Below are positions 45,311-54,269 of a DNA stretch of 64,000 nt, one piece after another. Location of the stretch: the NCBI GenBank assembly GCA_039820405.1, contig JBCBQC010000002.1, forward strand, positions 124,001 through 188,000. The letters are read 5' to 3'. This DNA is from CALLVY01 sp937899855 (GTDB taxonomy: Bacteria > Bacteroidota > Bacteroidia > Chitinophagales > Saprospiraceae). A program made the position numbers and the translations under genes. Under the pieces are notes generated by a model. The model did not search any database, was not told where the DNA came from, and worked only from the letters and a program-made list of their open reading frames with translations. How positions within the stretch are numbered: the first letter of the stretch is position 1; every line of letters begins with the position of its first letter.

Positions 45311-48300
45311 ATGGAAAAAATCGCACCCTACCAACCTAAAAATAAAGTCCGTATCGTGACCGCTGCCTCCCTCTTTGATGGCCACGATGCCGCCATCAAC
45401 ATCATGCGGCGGATCATGCAAAGCTCCGGGGCCGAAATCATCCACCTCGGACACAACCGCTCGGTGCAGGACATCGTCGCCACCGCCATCCAGGAAGACG
45501 TCCAGGGGATTGCCATTACCTCCTATCAGGGGGGGCACAACGAGTTCTTCAAATACATGTACGACCTGCTCCAAGAACAAGGGGCGGGCCACATCAAGAT
45601 CTTTGGCGGCGGCGGGGGCACCATTCTCCCCACCGAGATCGAAACCCTGCACGAATACGGCATCGCCCACATCTATTCGCCCGACGACGGCCGGAAGATG
45701 GGCCTGCAAGGCATGATCAACGACGTGCTGAAGCAGTGCGATTTCCCCGTGGGGCAGCACGTCAATGGGGAACTCAAGGCCATGAACGACAAAGATCCCC
45801 ACGCCATCGCGCGGCTGATTTCGGCGGTCGAAAATTTCCCCGAGGAAAACCGCGAGTGGCTGACGGGCATCCAACAAAATATTCAAACGCACAACATCCC
45901 CGTACTCGGCATCACGGGTACCGGAGGAGCGGGTAAGTCCAGCTTGGTCGATGAACTGATCCGCCGCTTCCTTCTCGATTTTGACGACAAGACCATTGCC
46001 ATCATCTCCGTCGACCCCTCCAAACGCAAAACCGGCGGGGCCCTACTCGGCGACCGGATTCGGATGAACAGCATCACGCCCAGTATCGCCAATGGTCGGG
46101 TCTTTATGCGCTCGCTGGCCACCCGCCAGTCCAACCTGGCCCTTTCCAAACACGTACAAGCCGCCGTCGATATCCTCAAGGCGGCCCACTTTGATTTCAT
46201 CATCCTCGAAACCTCGGGCATCGGGCAGTCGGATACCGAAATCGTCGACCACTCCGACGTTTCGCTCTACGTCATGACCCCGGAGTACGGAGCCGCCACC
46301 CAGCTGGAAAAGATCGACATGCTCGATTTTGCCGACATCATCGCCATCAATAAATTCGACAAGCGCGGGGCCCAGGATGCCCTTCGCGACGTCAAGAAAC
46401 AATACCAGCGCAATCACCAGAAGTGGGACAGCCCCCTCGAAGACATGCCCGTGTACGGGACCATTGCCTCGCAGTTCAACGATCCGGGGACCAATTTGCT
46501 GTACCGCCGCCTGATGGACCTGGTGGTGGAGCGCACCCAGGCGAACCTCCGGTCGGAGAAGGCCATGGAGGAAGGCTTGAGTGAAAAAATTTACATCATC
46601 CCCCCCAAGCGGACCCGCTACCTCTCCGAAATTGCGGAGAGCAATCGCCAGTACGACCGCTGGGTAGATCGTCAGTGTGCCCTGGCCCGCCAACTGTTTG
46701 GCCTTCACCAAAGCCTGGAAACCCTGCGGGCCCAATCCGCTCCTCAGGAGGTGATGGACGTTTTGCAAAAAACCTACGACGACCTGGCCCTCGACCTAGA
46801 TGGCCGCTGCCAGCGCATCCTCGATCAGTGGGAAGAAAAAAAGGCCGCCTACCGCCAGGACGAATTCGTCTACCGCGTTCGGAGCCGCGAGATTCGCGTC
46901 CCGACCTTTACCACCTCGCTTTCGCATTCGCGGATTCCGAGGGTCGTGCTGCCCAAATACCACGATTGGGGAGAAATCCTACGGTGGAACCTGCAAGAAA
47001 ACGTCCCCGGAGAATTTCCCTACACAGCGGGGGTATTTCCCTTCAAACGCAAGGGGGAAGATCCCACCCGCATGTTTGCCGGAGAAGGGGGGCCCGAGCG
47101 GACCAACCGCCGTTTTCACTACCTCTCCAGCGACATGCCCGCCAACCGCCTATCTACCGCCTTCGACTCGGTGACGCTCTACGGCGAGGACCCCGACTAC
47201 CGCCCCGATATCTACGGAAAAGTGGGCAATTCGGGCGTCAGCATCTGCTGCTTGGACGATGCCAAAAAACTCTACTCGGGCTTTGACCTGTGCGATCCCA
47301 AAACCTCCGTATCGATGACGATCAACGGACCCGCCGCTACCCTCTGCGCCTTTTTTATGAATGCGGCCATTGATCAGCAGTGTGAAATCTACATCCGCGA
47401 GCAACAACTCGAAGACCGGGTGGAAGCCAAGCTCAAAGAACGCTACGACGATCAGGGACTGGAACGGCCCCAGTACCGGGGAGAAATCCCCGAGGGAAAT
47501 AGCGGTCTGGGGCTGCTGCTGCTGGGCATCACGGGTGACCAAGTCCTGGAAGCTGAGGTTTACGAAAAACTCAAGGCCAAAGCGCTGGCCTCGGTGCGCG
47601 GTACGGTACAGGCCGATATCCTCAAGGAGGATCAGGCCCAGAATACCTGTATCTTCTCCACGGAATTTTCCCTCAAACTGATGGGCGACGTCCAGGAGTA
47701 TTTTATCGGTAATTCGGTACGCAACTTTTACTCGGTATCCATCTCGGGCTACCACATCGCCGAAGCCGGTGCCAATCCCATCACCCAACTCGCCTTTACC
47801 CTGGCCAATGGCTTCACCTTCGTGGAGTACTACGCCTCGCGGGGGATGGACGTCAACGCCTTTGCCCCCAACCTGTCCTTTTTCTTTTCCAATGGCGTCG
47901 ATCCCGAGTACGCCGTGATCGGGCGGGTAGCCCGACGGATCTGGGCCAAGGCCCTATCGCTAAAGTACCAGGCCAACGAGCGCTCGCAAAAACTGAAGTA
48001 CCACATCCAAACCTCGGGCCGCTCGCTCCACGCGCAGGAAATTTCGTTCAACGACATCCGCACCACCCTACAGGCCCTCTACGCCATCTACGACAATTGC
48101 AACTCGCTACACACCAATGCCTACGACGAAGCCATCACGACGCCCACCGAAGAAAGCGTTCGCCGGGCCGTGGCCATCCAGATGATCATCAACCACGAGC
48201 TGGGCCTGGCGAAAAACGAAAATCCCCTCCAGGGTGCTTTTATCATCGACGAGTTGACGGACCTGGTGGAAGAAGCGGTACTGACCGAATTCGATCGCAT

Positions 48301-48697
48301 CACCGAACGGGGGGGCGTATTGGGAGCCATGGAGACCATGTACCAACGCGGCAAGATTCAGGACGAGAGCTTGCATTACGAAACCCTCAAGCATACGGGG
48401 GAGTATCCCATCATCGGGGTAAATACCTACCTCTCCAAGGAGGGTTCGCCGACGGTGGTCCCGCAGGAGGTAATTCGGGCTACCGAGCAGGAAAAAGAGG
48501 AGCAGATTCAAACCCTCCGCAACCTGCACCAAACCAAACGGACGGAAGCCAAGGAACTGTTGGGGAAACTGCAGCAAAGCGCCATTTCCAATCGCAATAT
48601 CTTCCGCACCCTGATGGAGGCCACCAAGCATTGCTCGCTGGGACAAATCACCAATGCACTCTACGAAGTGGGGGGGCAATACCGCAGAAATATGTAA
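45311..48697 (+). CDS. icmF: IcmF, fused isobutyryl-CoA mutase with its G-protein chaperone
   Basis: Adenosylcobalamin-dependent interconversion of isobutyryl-CoA and n-butyryl-CoA, in valine and fatty-acid metabolism. The 1128-aa protein has three parts in order. The cobalamin domain (about 1-140) has base-off His25 in FDGHDAA. The MeaB-like GTPase (about 190-500) has Walker A GTGGAGKS with Lys209, later NKFDKRG. The mutase barrel (about 520-1128) follows. Substrate residues are Phe589 (PTRMFAGEG) and Gln777 (DQAQNTCIF), matching Phe598 and Gln742 of Cupriavidus IcmF; methylmalonyl-CoA mutases have Tyr and Arg there. The GTPase loads and repairs cofactor. The gene is monocistronic, and the separate mutB lies at 19.2-21.4 kb. 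Confidence 0.96.
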   Translation: MEKIAPYQPKNKVRIVTAASLFDGHDAAINIMRRIMQSSGAEIIHLGHNRSVQDIVATAIQEDVQGIAITSYQGGHNEFFKYMYDLLQEQGAGHIKIFGGGGGTILPTEIETLHEYGIAHIYSPDDGRKMGLQGMINDVLKQCDFPVGQHVNGELKAMNDKDPHAIARLISAVENFPEENREWLTGIQQNIQTHNIPVLGITGTGGAGKSSLVDELIRRFLLDFDDKTIAIISVDPSKRKTGGALLGDRIRMNSITPSIANGRVFMRSLATRQSNLALSKHVQAAVDILKAAHFDFIILETSGIGQSDTEIVDHSDVSLYVMTPEYGAATQLEKIDMLDFADIIAINKFDKRGAQDALRDVKKQYQRNHQKWDSPLEDMPVYGTIASQFNDPGTNLLYRRLMDLVVERTQANLRSEKAMEEGLSEKIYIIPPKRTRYLSEIAESNRQYDRWVDRQCALARQLFGLHQSLETLRAQSAPQEVMDVLQKTYDDLALDLDGRCQRILDQWEEKKAAYRQDEFVYRVRSREIRVPTFTTSLSHSRIPRVVLPKYHDWGEILRWNLQENVPGEFPYTAGVFPFKRKGEDPTRMFAGEGGPERTNRRFHYLSSDMPANRLSTAFDSVTLYGEDPDYRPDIYGKVGNSGVSICCLDDAKKLYSGFDLCDPKTSVSMTINGPAATLCAFFMNAAIDQQCEIYIREQQLEDRVEAKLKERYDDQGLERPQYRGEIPEGNSGLGLLLLGITGDQVLEAEVYEKLKAKALASVRGTVQADILKEDQAQNTCIFSTEFSLKLMGDVQEYFIGNSVRNFYSVSISGYHIAEAGANPITQLAFTLANGFTFVEYYASRGMDVNAFAPNLSFFFSNGVDPEYAVIGRVARRIWAKALSLKYQANERSQKLKYHIQTSGRSLHAQEISFNDIRTTLQALYAIYDNCNSLHTNAYDEAITTPTEESVRRAVAIQMIINHELGLAKNENPLQGAFIIDELTDLVEEAVLTEFDRITERGGVLGAMETMYQRGKIQDESLHYETLKHTGEYPIIGVNTYLSKEGSPTVVPQEVIRATEQEKEEQIQTLRNLHQTKRTEAKELLGKLQQSAISNRNIFRTLMEATKHCSLGQITNALYEVGGQYRRNM

Positions 48698-48825
48698 CTT
48701 GAGCGTAGAAAGGATCAATTTCAGTTAAAATACTCCAGAAAAGGAAGGAGGACGCCCCTACGGTGTCCCCTAATGTTAATAGGATTCTGCAAGTTGCTAC
48801 CTCCTGGTAGCTGCAAACATCGCTT

Positions 48826-49974
48826 ATGAAAAACCCAAGTTTACTGTTGCTCTGCCTCGGTCTGTGGTTGAGCACCTGCTCCCGTATCAATCCCCCCGGA
48901 AAGAAACCCACCGTGCTCGTCTCCCAGAAGGGCCTGGATTCGCCCCTACAGCACATCCGACTGCCCGCCGGTTTCCACATCGAGTTGTACGCCGAGGACG
49001 TCCCCAACGCCCGTTCCATTGCCCTTAGTCCCGCGGGAACGATGTACGTCGGAACCCGTAAGGAAGGCAGCGTCTACGCCCTACAGGACCGCGACGGCGA
49101 TGGCAAGATGGATCAGCGGCACCTCCTCGCCCGCGACCTGTGGATGCCCAATGGGGTGGCTTACCGCGATGGCGACCTCTACGTAGCCGAAGTCAACCGC
49201 GTCCTCAAATTTCCCCAGATTGAGCAGCGATTGGAATCGCCCGGCGAGCCCGAAGTGCTTTACGATCAGTATCCCGACAAGAGTCACCACGGCTGGAAAT
49301 ACATCGCCTTCGGACCGGATGGAAAACTGTACATTCCGGTGGGAGCACCCTGTAACATCTGCGAATCCGAAGACATTTTTAACACCATCACCCGAATGAA
49401 TCCCGACGGGACGGGTATGGAAATCGTCCACCGGGGCATTCGCAATACGGTGGGTTTTACCTGGCATCCGCAGACCAAAGAGTTGTGGTTTACCGACAAC
49501 GGACGCGACTGGATGGGGGATGACATGCCCGCTTGCGAACTCAATCACGCCTCCCAAGATGATCTCCACTTTGGCTACCCCTACTGCCACCAGGGGGATA
49601 CCCCCGACCCCGAATTCGGATCCAAGCGCAATTGTACCGAATTTACCGCCCCCATTCAAAAAATCACGCCCCACGCGGCGCCGCTGGGCCTGGAGTTTTA
49701 CCGACCCGGCAATTTTCCCGCCCGCTTTGCCGACTGCGTTTTTATTGCGGAGCACGGTTCTTGGAATCGCGAAAAGAAAAGTGGTTATCGCGTGACGATG
49801 GTTCGCTTGCAGGATGGTAAGGCGGTGAGCTACGAGCCTTTTGCTGAGGGCTGGCTCTTGCCAGAAGACGAAGTCTGGGGACGCCCCGTCGATCTGGAGT
49901 GGTTACCGGATGGCTCCCTTCTGGTATCGGATGATTTTGCGAACGCAGTTTACCGGATTTACTATACGGGCTAA
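48826..49974 (+). CDS. Sorbosone/glucose-dehydrogenase-like lipoprotein (PQQ-type beta-propeller)
   Basis: A 382-aa protein with a lipoprotein signal (MKNPSLLLLCLGLWLSTC, lipid-carrying Cys18), so it is anchored in the envelope. The mature chain is a six-bladed soluble-glucose-dehydrogenase-like propeller. It shows LPAGFHIELYAEDVPNARSIALSP, NGVAYRDGDLYVAEVNRVLKF, DKSHHGWKYIAFGPDGKLYIP with the HHG motif, NTVGFTWHPQTKELWFTDNGRDWMGDD, and EHGSWNREKKSGYRV. Members oxidise sugars or aldehydes with PQQ, but many Bacteroidota homologues have no assigned substrate. A GCTACC/GGTAGC hairpin (48796-48811) lies 15 bp before the ATG. It ends at a long palindrome shared with a convergent gene. Confidence 0.88.
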   Translation: MKNPSLLLLCLGLWLSTCSRINPPGKKPTVLVSQKGLDSPLQHIRLPAGFHIELYAEDVPNARSIALSPAGTMYVGTRKEGSVYALQDRDGDGKMDQRHLLARDLWMPNGVAYRDGDLYVAEVNRVLKFPQIEQRLESPGEPEVLYDQYPDKSHHGWKYIAFGPDGKLYIPVGAPCNICESEDIFNTITRMNPDGTGMEIVHRGIRNTVGFTWHPQTKELWFTDNGRDWMGDDMPACELNHASQDDLHFGYPYCHQGDTPDPEFGSKRNCTEFTAPIQKITPHAAPLGLEFYRPGNFPARFADCVFIAEHGSWNREKKSGYRVTMVRLQDGKAVSYEPFAEGWLLPEDEVWGRPVDLEWLPDGSLLVSDDFANAVYRIYYTG

Positions 49975-50001
49975 ACAAATATGCAATACGGCTCGCAACA
50001 A

Positions 50002-50035
50002 TTTGTAAACGCGGGCGTACAAACATTTACTTTTG
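50002..50035 (+). promoter_or_regulatory. Orphan promoter-like sequence before the palindrome
   Basis: TTTG (50002-50005), 22 nt and a perfect TACTTTTG (50028-50035) point to the palindromic terminator at 50064-50095 with no gene between. If active it would make an RNA of about 55 nt. It may be chance. Confidence 0.25.
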
Positions 50036-50063
50036 CATATTTTTACTCTATTCACCTAGATCC

Positions 50064-50095
50064 AACCGGGCATTATCGGCCGATAATGCCCGGTT
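50064..50095. terminator. Perfect 32-nt palindrome between convergent genes
   Basis: AACCGGGCATTATC (50064-50077), GGCC, then GATAATGCCCGGTT (50082-50095): the whole element is self-complementary. It lies 90 bp after the sorbosone-dehydrogenase-like gene and 7 bp after the stop of the convergent thioredoxin-like gene, so it probably ends transcripts from both sides. T runs are short. Confidence 0.8.
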
Positions 50096-50102
50096 CATTG
50101 TT

Positions 50103-50744
50103 TTAAGCCGTTACCAACAACTCCCGCAGTTGGGCGTTGAACTCGCGCTGAATACTTTGGGTCTTATCGTGGGCGTACCAGCGGTGCAATTCGTTTTGGG
50201 ACTCTCGGTACCGCGCCTTCCGCGCCTCGGGGTCTTCCATCCCTTGTAGCGCTTTCTTCATCGCCATCACCATGGTCTGTGCCTCGGCCGGCCGGGGTCC
50301 CCAATCCCCCAGTATGGTACAGGTCTCGGCATCGATTACGATCAGTTTGGGAATCGAACGCGCCCCATCGGTCAGAAAGGCATCCATCAGTTCCGGGTGC
50401 TCATCGCGTAGGATAGTGCGCAGCTCGACCCGGCTGGCTTGTTCCGCCATTTTGTAAAGAACCGGGAGGATTTGGGCGGCGTCGCCGCACCAGGCCTCGG
50501 TGATCGCCAGCCAGAGGAGCGGACGGTCAATTTGCCGCAGCAGGTCCAGGCTCGCTTCGGTCAGACGCGTCGTCTTTTCGAGCCGCTTCATCCGACGGAC
50601 GTTGAGCTGGGTGTATTCCAACATGTCGGGGCGGTGGTTGTCGCCCGTGGTTTTTTGCTGCGCCAACAAAGCATCAATCATTTCCCGATATTCGGGATAG
50701 CTTTGGCTGTGGTCGAGGTATTGGGAAGCAATGGTCATACTCAT
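50103..50744 (-). CDS. Thioredoxin-family protein with a single-Cys active site
   Basis: A 213-aa cytosolic protein of the Thioredoxin_9-like group. The active-site loop is WLAITEAWCGDAAQILPVLYKMAEQ (WCGDA near residues 85-89). The first Cys is kept but the second of CxxC is Ala, and the cis-Pro motif RSIPKLIVID is present. Such proteins may act by glutathionylation-like or binding chemistry rather than disulfide exchange. The ATG overlaps the end of the patatin gene by four bases (ATGA), so it is translationally coupled to it. It is the last gene of the envelope operon. Confidence 0.85.
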   Translation of the reverse strand: MSMTIASQYLDHSQSYPEYREMIDALLAQQKTTGDNHRPDMLEYTQLNVRRMKRLEKTTRLTEASLDLLRQIDRPLLWLAITEAWCGDAAQILPVLYKMAEQASRVELRTILRDEHPELMDAFLTDGARSIPKLIVIDAETCTILGDWGPRPAEAQTMVMAMKKALQGMEDPEARKARYRESQNELHRWYAHDKTQSIQREFNAQLRELLVTA

Positions 50745-53014
50745 TCTTTGTAACCTTTAAATGTTCGTTTGGAGGCGGGCATGACCAATTCGTAAAGGGC
50801 GTCCAGACTTTCGCGGTTGTCTTCGTGCCCCAGGGATTGGAGGATATCGCGTTTTTCGCGGCGCGTCAGGTGAAAGGTTACCGAAGCGCGTTCGTCGGCA
50901 TTGCTCGGTTGGTAGATAAAACGCACCACATCAAAGTTATCCTTGCCCAACAAGTCGTAGATGTAGCCCAGATTGGTATCCTGTTCGTAATCCTGGAGGC
51001 TTAGAATTTGTCCGGGAATGCCCAGCGGATTGAGCAGTGTGGATACCAAGCCTTTGTTTTCATCGGGGCTGATTTTCTCAATTTTGTTGAGACTCGTTAT
51101 CTGCACCAACACGACCCCACTGGTATTGTTCAAAATCCAATCCTTGAAGACGTGAACAAAGCGCGTGGCGGACGCGATGCCGTAGTTGTCACGAAAGCCG
51201 GCATCCATGATTTCGATGCTGGGCTGGGAGGGCAGGTGAACGTTGGGTAGCACGTAGGGGTAGGTGGCATTCATCCGCAGGGCGGTGGTAAAGCGCATGT
51301 TGTAGGCGCCCTGCTCGACAAAGAAGCGTCCAAAGTCGACGGCATCCAGCTCCACCGCGCCGGGACGTTCGTAACCGATCGGGGGGATGGTCATGTAGGA
51401 TACGCCGTGGGGAGAGATGATCAGTCGTCGCCCGTCGTTGACGATGGAGGGGGTCACGAAGAGCATGGGGATGAGGGCCTCCGCTTCCGCTTGCTGGTAA
51501 TCCTTGATCTTCTTGTTGAGGATGCCATTGGTATTTTCGTTGAGCTGTTGCTCGAAGATGTAACCCCGATCCTTGTGGTATTCAAAGCCCCCTTCCTCAA
51601 ATGTGGCCCAGGGTAGGAAAATATCATTGGAAACGATCGTAAAGGCCACCGAGTTGAGCAGGTCCTGGGAGATGACCTCGATGTACTGGGGATCGCGGGG
51701 ATTGGTGAGTCGGCCCAGCTGTTCTTGGAGGTAGAGTTCGCGGAGGTAGGAGGCCCCAATGAGCCCACCCGACGCTCCGGTGATGAGCATGGTCCGGGGG
51801 AAGAGCTCGCCCCGGAGCAGGCTGTCGGCGGTTTGCATGACCTTCATGGCCCAGACCGCCGCCTTCATCCCTCCCCCACTCACGCAAAAGACCACCATCT
51901 TAGGCTTGTCGGCAGCCGGAAACTTTGCCGACCAATTTTCCAAAATTCCCATCGTCGCCGTCTTGTCTTCCGCAATGTTTTCGGGGGCGATGAGCTTACT
52001 GAGCTCGGGGTAGCTGTACACCGGACGCTCACCCGTGTAGTCCAGGCCGTAGCCCTTATTTTGGTGGTTGAATAGCTCGTATTCCGTCAGGTAATTGATG
52101 CCGACGAGGATGAGTAGGATGACGGTGATGCTCCACTGATCAAACCAGTAGACGATGGCGCCCGATACCGCCACAATTACACTCCCCAGAATAAAGATGC
52201 TTGCCCCCGCCGGGATTCGGAAATAGGGATTGTCGATCAAAAAACCCAGAATGATGAGCAGAATTAAGCCCCCCAGTTGGGCGACCAGCGCGTTGACGTG
52301 GTTTTGTTTGAACACGCTGAGTAGTACCGAGGTGTCGTAGTGGGCGACGCTCCGCACCAGCCGAGGGCGCAGCGACAGGGTCAGGTAGGTATCCACCCGC
52401 CAGCCCCGTCGCCGACTCTTGAGGGCCTGCTGTTGTTTCTGCCCGCGTTTGGGCGTCAGATTACCCAAGAGCTGTTGGGCCTCCTCCTTCCCAATCTGGA
52501 GCACGCTCAGGATGTCCTTATTGGTAAACCAAAAGTACAGGCCCGATAGGAGAACCAGGACCAGGGCTCCGGTCAGGAAGCCCAAACAGTGGGTGGCAAT
52601 TTTACCCGCCGTCCAGTATTCCGCGTAGTGTTGGAAACGGATGGTACAGGTGAGGTAGAGGATCAAAAAGCCCAGGGGGACGAGGAGATTATTGAGGCAG
52701 AATTTGGTAAAAGGACGCGACAGCGAAGCCAAGAAGGGGAAGTGGTGCGAGTCGAGGAGGTAGGTGGTCAGGTTCCAGGTCATAAAAAATCCGCCAAAGG
52801 CCAGGCCCAGGAAGAAGAAACTGAGAAAGTTAACCTCCCCCAAGTACTCGGGCGTCAAAAACAGGTAGCTGATGCCAAAAATGGAGGCCACCTTACCGGT
52901 CATCAGCAGGGCGAGTAGAATCCAGGTAAAGATTAATAGCAAATTGTTCCGCAGGTGAAGAATCAGCAGTTGAATGGGAAAGGAGTAGAATATATCATTG
53001 AACCACTTTTTCAT
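50741..53014 (-). CDS. Membrane-bound patatin-like phospholipase
   Basis: A 757-aa protein. The N-terminal half (about 1-310) has roughly seven membrane segments in two groups (LLLIFTWILLALLMTG, LSFFFLGLAFGGFFMTW, GFLILYLTCTI, TGALVLVLLSGLYFWF; later LGGLILLIILGFLI and others). The C-terminal half is a patatin serine hydrolase: glycine-rich oxyanion loop CVSGGGMKAAVWAMK, nucleophile Ser415 in LITGASGGLIGA, and catalytic Asp604 in DAGFRDNYG. It would hydrolyse acyl esters of phospholipids on the cytoplasmic side. The start ATG 53014 lies within the end of the CorC-type gene (20-bp overlap). Membrane-fused patatins of this size are unusual. Confidence 0.88.
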   Translation of the reverse strand: MKKWFNDIFYSFPIQLLILHLRNNLLLIFTWILLALLMTGKVASIFGISYLFLTPEYLGEVNFLSFFFLGLAFGGFFMTWNLTTYLLDSHHFPFLASLSRPFTKFCLNNLLVPLGFLILYLTCTIRFQHYAEYWTAGKIATHCLGFLTGALVLVLLSGLYFWFTNKDILSVLQIGKEEAQQLLGNLTPKRGQKQQQALKSRRRGWRVDTYLTLSLRPRLVRSVAHYDTSVLLSVFKQNHVNALVAQLGGLILLIILGFLIDNPYFRIPAGASIFILGSVIVAVSGAIVYWFDQWSITVILLILVGINYLTEYELFNHQNKGYGLDYTGERPVYSYPELSKLIAPENIAEDKTATMGILENWSAKFPAADKPKMVVFCVSGGGMKAAVWAMKVMQTADSLLRGELFPRTMLITGASGGLIGASYLRELYLQEQLGRLTNPRDPQYIEVISQDLLNSVAFTIVSNDIFLPWATFEEGGFEYHKDRGYIFEQQLNENTNGILNKKIKDYQQAEAEALIPMLFVTPSIVNDGRRLIISPHGVSYMTIPPIGYERPGAVELDAVDFGRFFVEQGAYNMRFTTALRMNATYPYVLPNVHLPSQPSIEIMDAGFRDNYGIASATRFVHVFKDWILNNTSGVVLVQITSLNKIEKISPDENKGLVSTLLNPLGIPGQILSLQDYEQDTNLGYIYDLLGKDNFDVVRFIYQPSNADERASVTFHLTRREKRDILQSLGHEDNRESLDALYELVMPASKRTFKGYKE

Positions 53015-54254
53015 CTTCAGTTGCTAGCTTTATCACGCGAATGGTTTCAATCTTGGTATCCGAAACGAGTTCGAGGATGAATTTATAGTCATCGAGCTCA
53101 ATTTCTGCGCCAGGTTCGGGGATGGTGGCAGTCGTCATCACCAAGTAGCCGGACAAGGTGGTATAATCTCCCTCGGGGAAATTGAGGGGTTCGTACTTTT
53201 CGTTGAGGTAGTCGATCTCCAGACGGCCCGAGAAAATGTACTCGGTATCGGAAATCTGGGATTCGACGTATTCCTCCTGGTCGTGCTCGTCTTCGATTTC
53301 CCCAAAGATCTCCTCCAGGATGTCTTCCAGGGTGATGATGCCCGCCGTTCCCCCGTACTCGTCCACCACACAGGCAATACTGCCCCGCTCCTTGATAAAC
53401 TTGTTGAGCAGATCGCGTACCCGCATGGCCTCCGGGACAAAGGGGATGTCCAGTACCAGAGATTTGATCGTTTGGGGATTGTACAACATCTGTTGGTGGT
53501 GGACGTAGCCCAGTACATTGTCGATATCATCCTGCGAGACGATGAGCCGCGAGAGATTGGTTTCGGCAAACAATTGCTTGAGTTCCTCCACCTCCGCCTC
53601 CACGTCGATGTCTTCGATCTCGGTCCGGGGCACCATACATTCCTTGACCTTGACGTTGCGCAGGTGTAGGGCCCGTTCGAACAATTCGGTATCGATTTCC
53701 TCTTCGGAATCAGTGAGGCGACTGTCTTTGATAAAATTTTCGAGGTCCAGCCGGGTCAGCACGTTGTCGGTTTCTTGGACGGAAGTCCGAAAGACCAGGC
53801 GGAGCAGGAGGTTGGACAGCTTGGTCATCATCCAGGCGGGGATGGACAGGAGCCAGAGCAGAAAGCGCAGGGGGTAGGCCAGGAAGTAGAGGATGTCATT
53901 GGCGTAGAGGCGAAAAAGGGTTTTGGGTAAAAACTCCCCAAAGATGAGTACGATAACGGTGAGTAGGATGGTGTTGAAGAGGAGCAGGAGGATGGGCCCC
54001 AAGCTAAAGGGAGCCCAAATGGGGGCCAGGAGTTTTTCCATGACGGTGGCGAAAAGCACCAGAGCGATATTGTTGCCCACCAACATGGAGCCCAGAAAAC
54101 GGGCCGGATGCTCGTAGAATCCGGCGAGGATGCCTCCCTTGCGCGACCCCTTTTGCTTTTTCAGTTCCACCCGCAACTTACTCGCCGAGATAAAGGCGAT
54201 CTCCGTCCCGGAGAACAAGGCTGAAAAGAACAGAAAAAGCAATGCTAGAATCAT
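52995..54254 (-). CDS. CNNM/CorC/HlyC-type membrane protein (hemolysin family, GldE-like)
   Basis: A 419-aa inner-membrane protein. The N-terminal DUF21/CNNM domain (about 1-190) has three or four membrane segments with ALFSGTEIAFISAS and IFGEFLPKTLF. A CBS pair (about 200-320) follows, with VPRTEIEDIDVEA ... LSRLIVSQDDIDNVLGYVH and CVVDEYGGTAGIITLEDILEEIFGEIEDEHD. The CorC_HlyC domain (about 335-415) ends the chain. Relatives handle Mg2+/Co2+ export or tolerance. In gliding Bacteroidota the homologue GldE supports motility, but calling this gldE would need phylogeny. It lies 15 bp after lptC and overlaps the patatin gene by 20 bp. Confidence 0.9.
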   Translation of the reverse strand: MILALLFLFFSALFSGTEIAFISASKLRVELKKQKGSRKGGILAGFYEHPARFLGSMLVGNNIALVLFATVMEKLLAPIWAPFSLGPILLLLFNTILLTVIVLIFGEFLPKTLFRLYANDILYFLAYPLRFLLWLLSIPAWMMTKLSNLLLRLVFRTSVQETDNVLTRLDLENFIKDSRLTDSEEEIDTELFERALHLRNVKVKECMVPRTEIEDIDVEAEVEELKQLFAETNLSRLIVSQDDIDNVLGYVHHQQMLYNPQTIKSLVLDIPFVPEAMRVRDLLNKFIKERGSIACVVDEYGGTAGIITLEDILEEIFGEIEDEHDQEEYVESQISDTEYIFSGRLEIDYLNEKYEPLNFPEGDYTTLSGYLVMTTATIPEPGAEIELDDYKFILELVSDTKIETIRVIKLATEDEKVVQ

Positions 54255-54269
54255 GAAAACGGTTTTCTT

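Noticed and set aside
52995..54254. Naming the CNNM/CorC gene gldE
   Set aside because: The family has several paralogues in Bacteroidota. Sequence inspection alone cannot tell which one this is.
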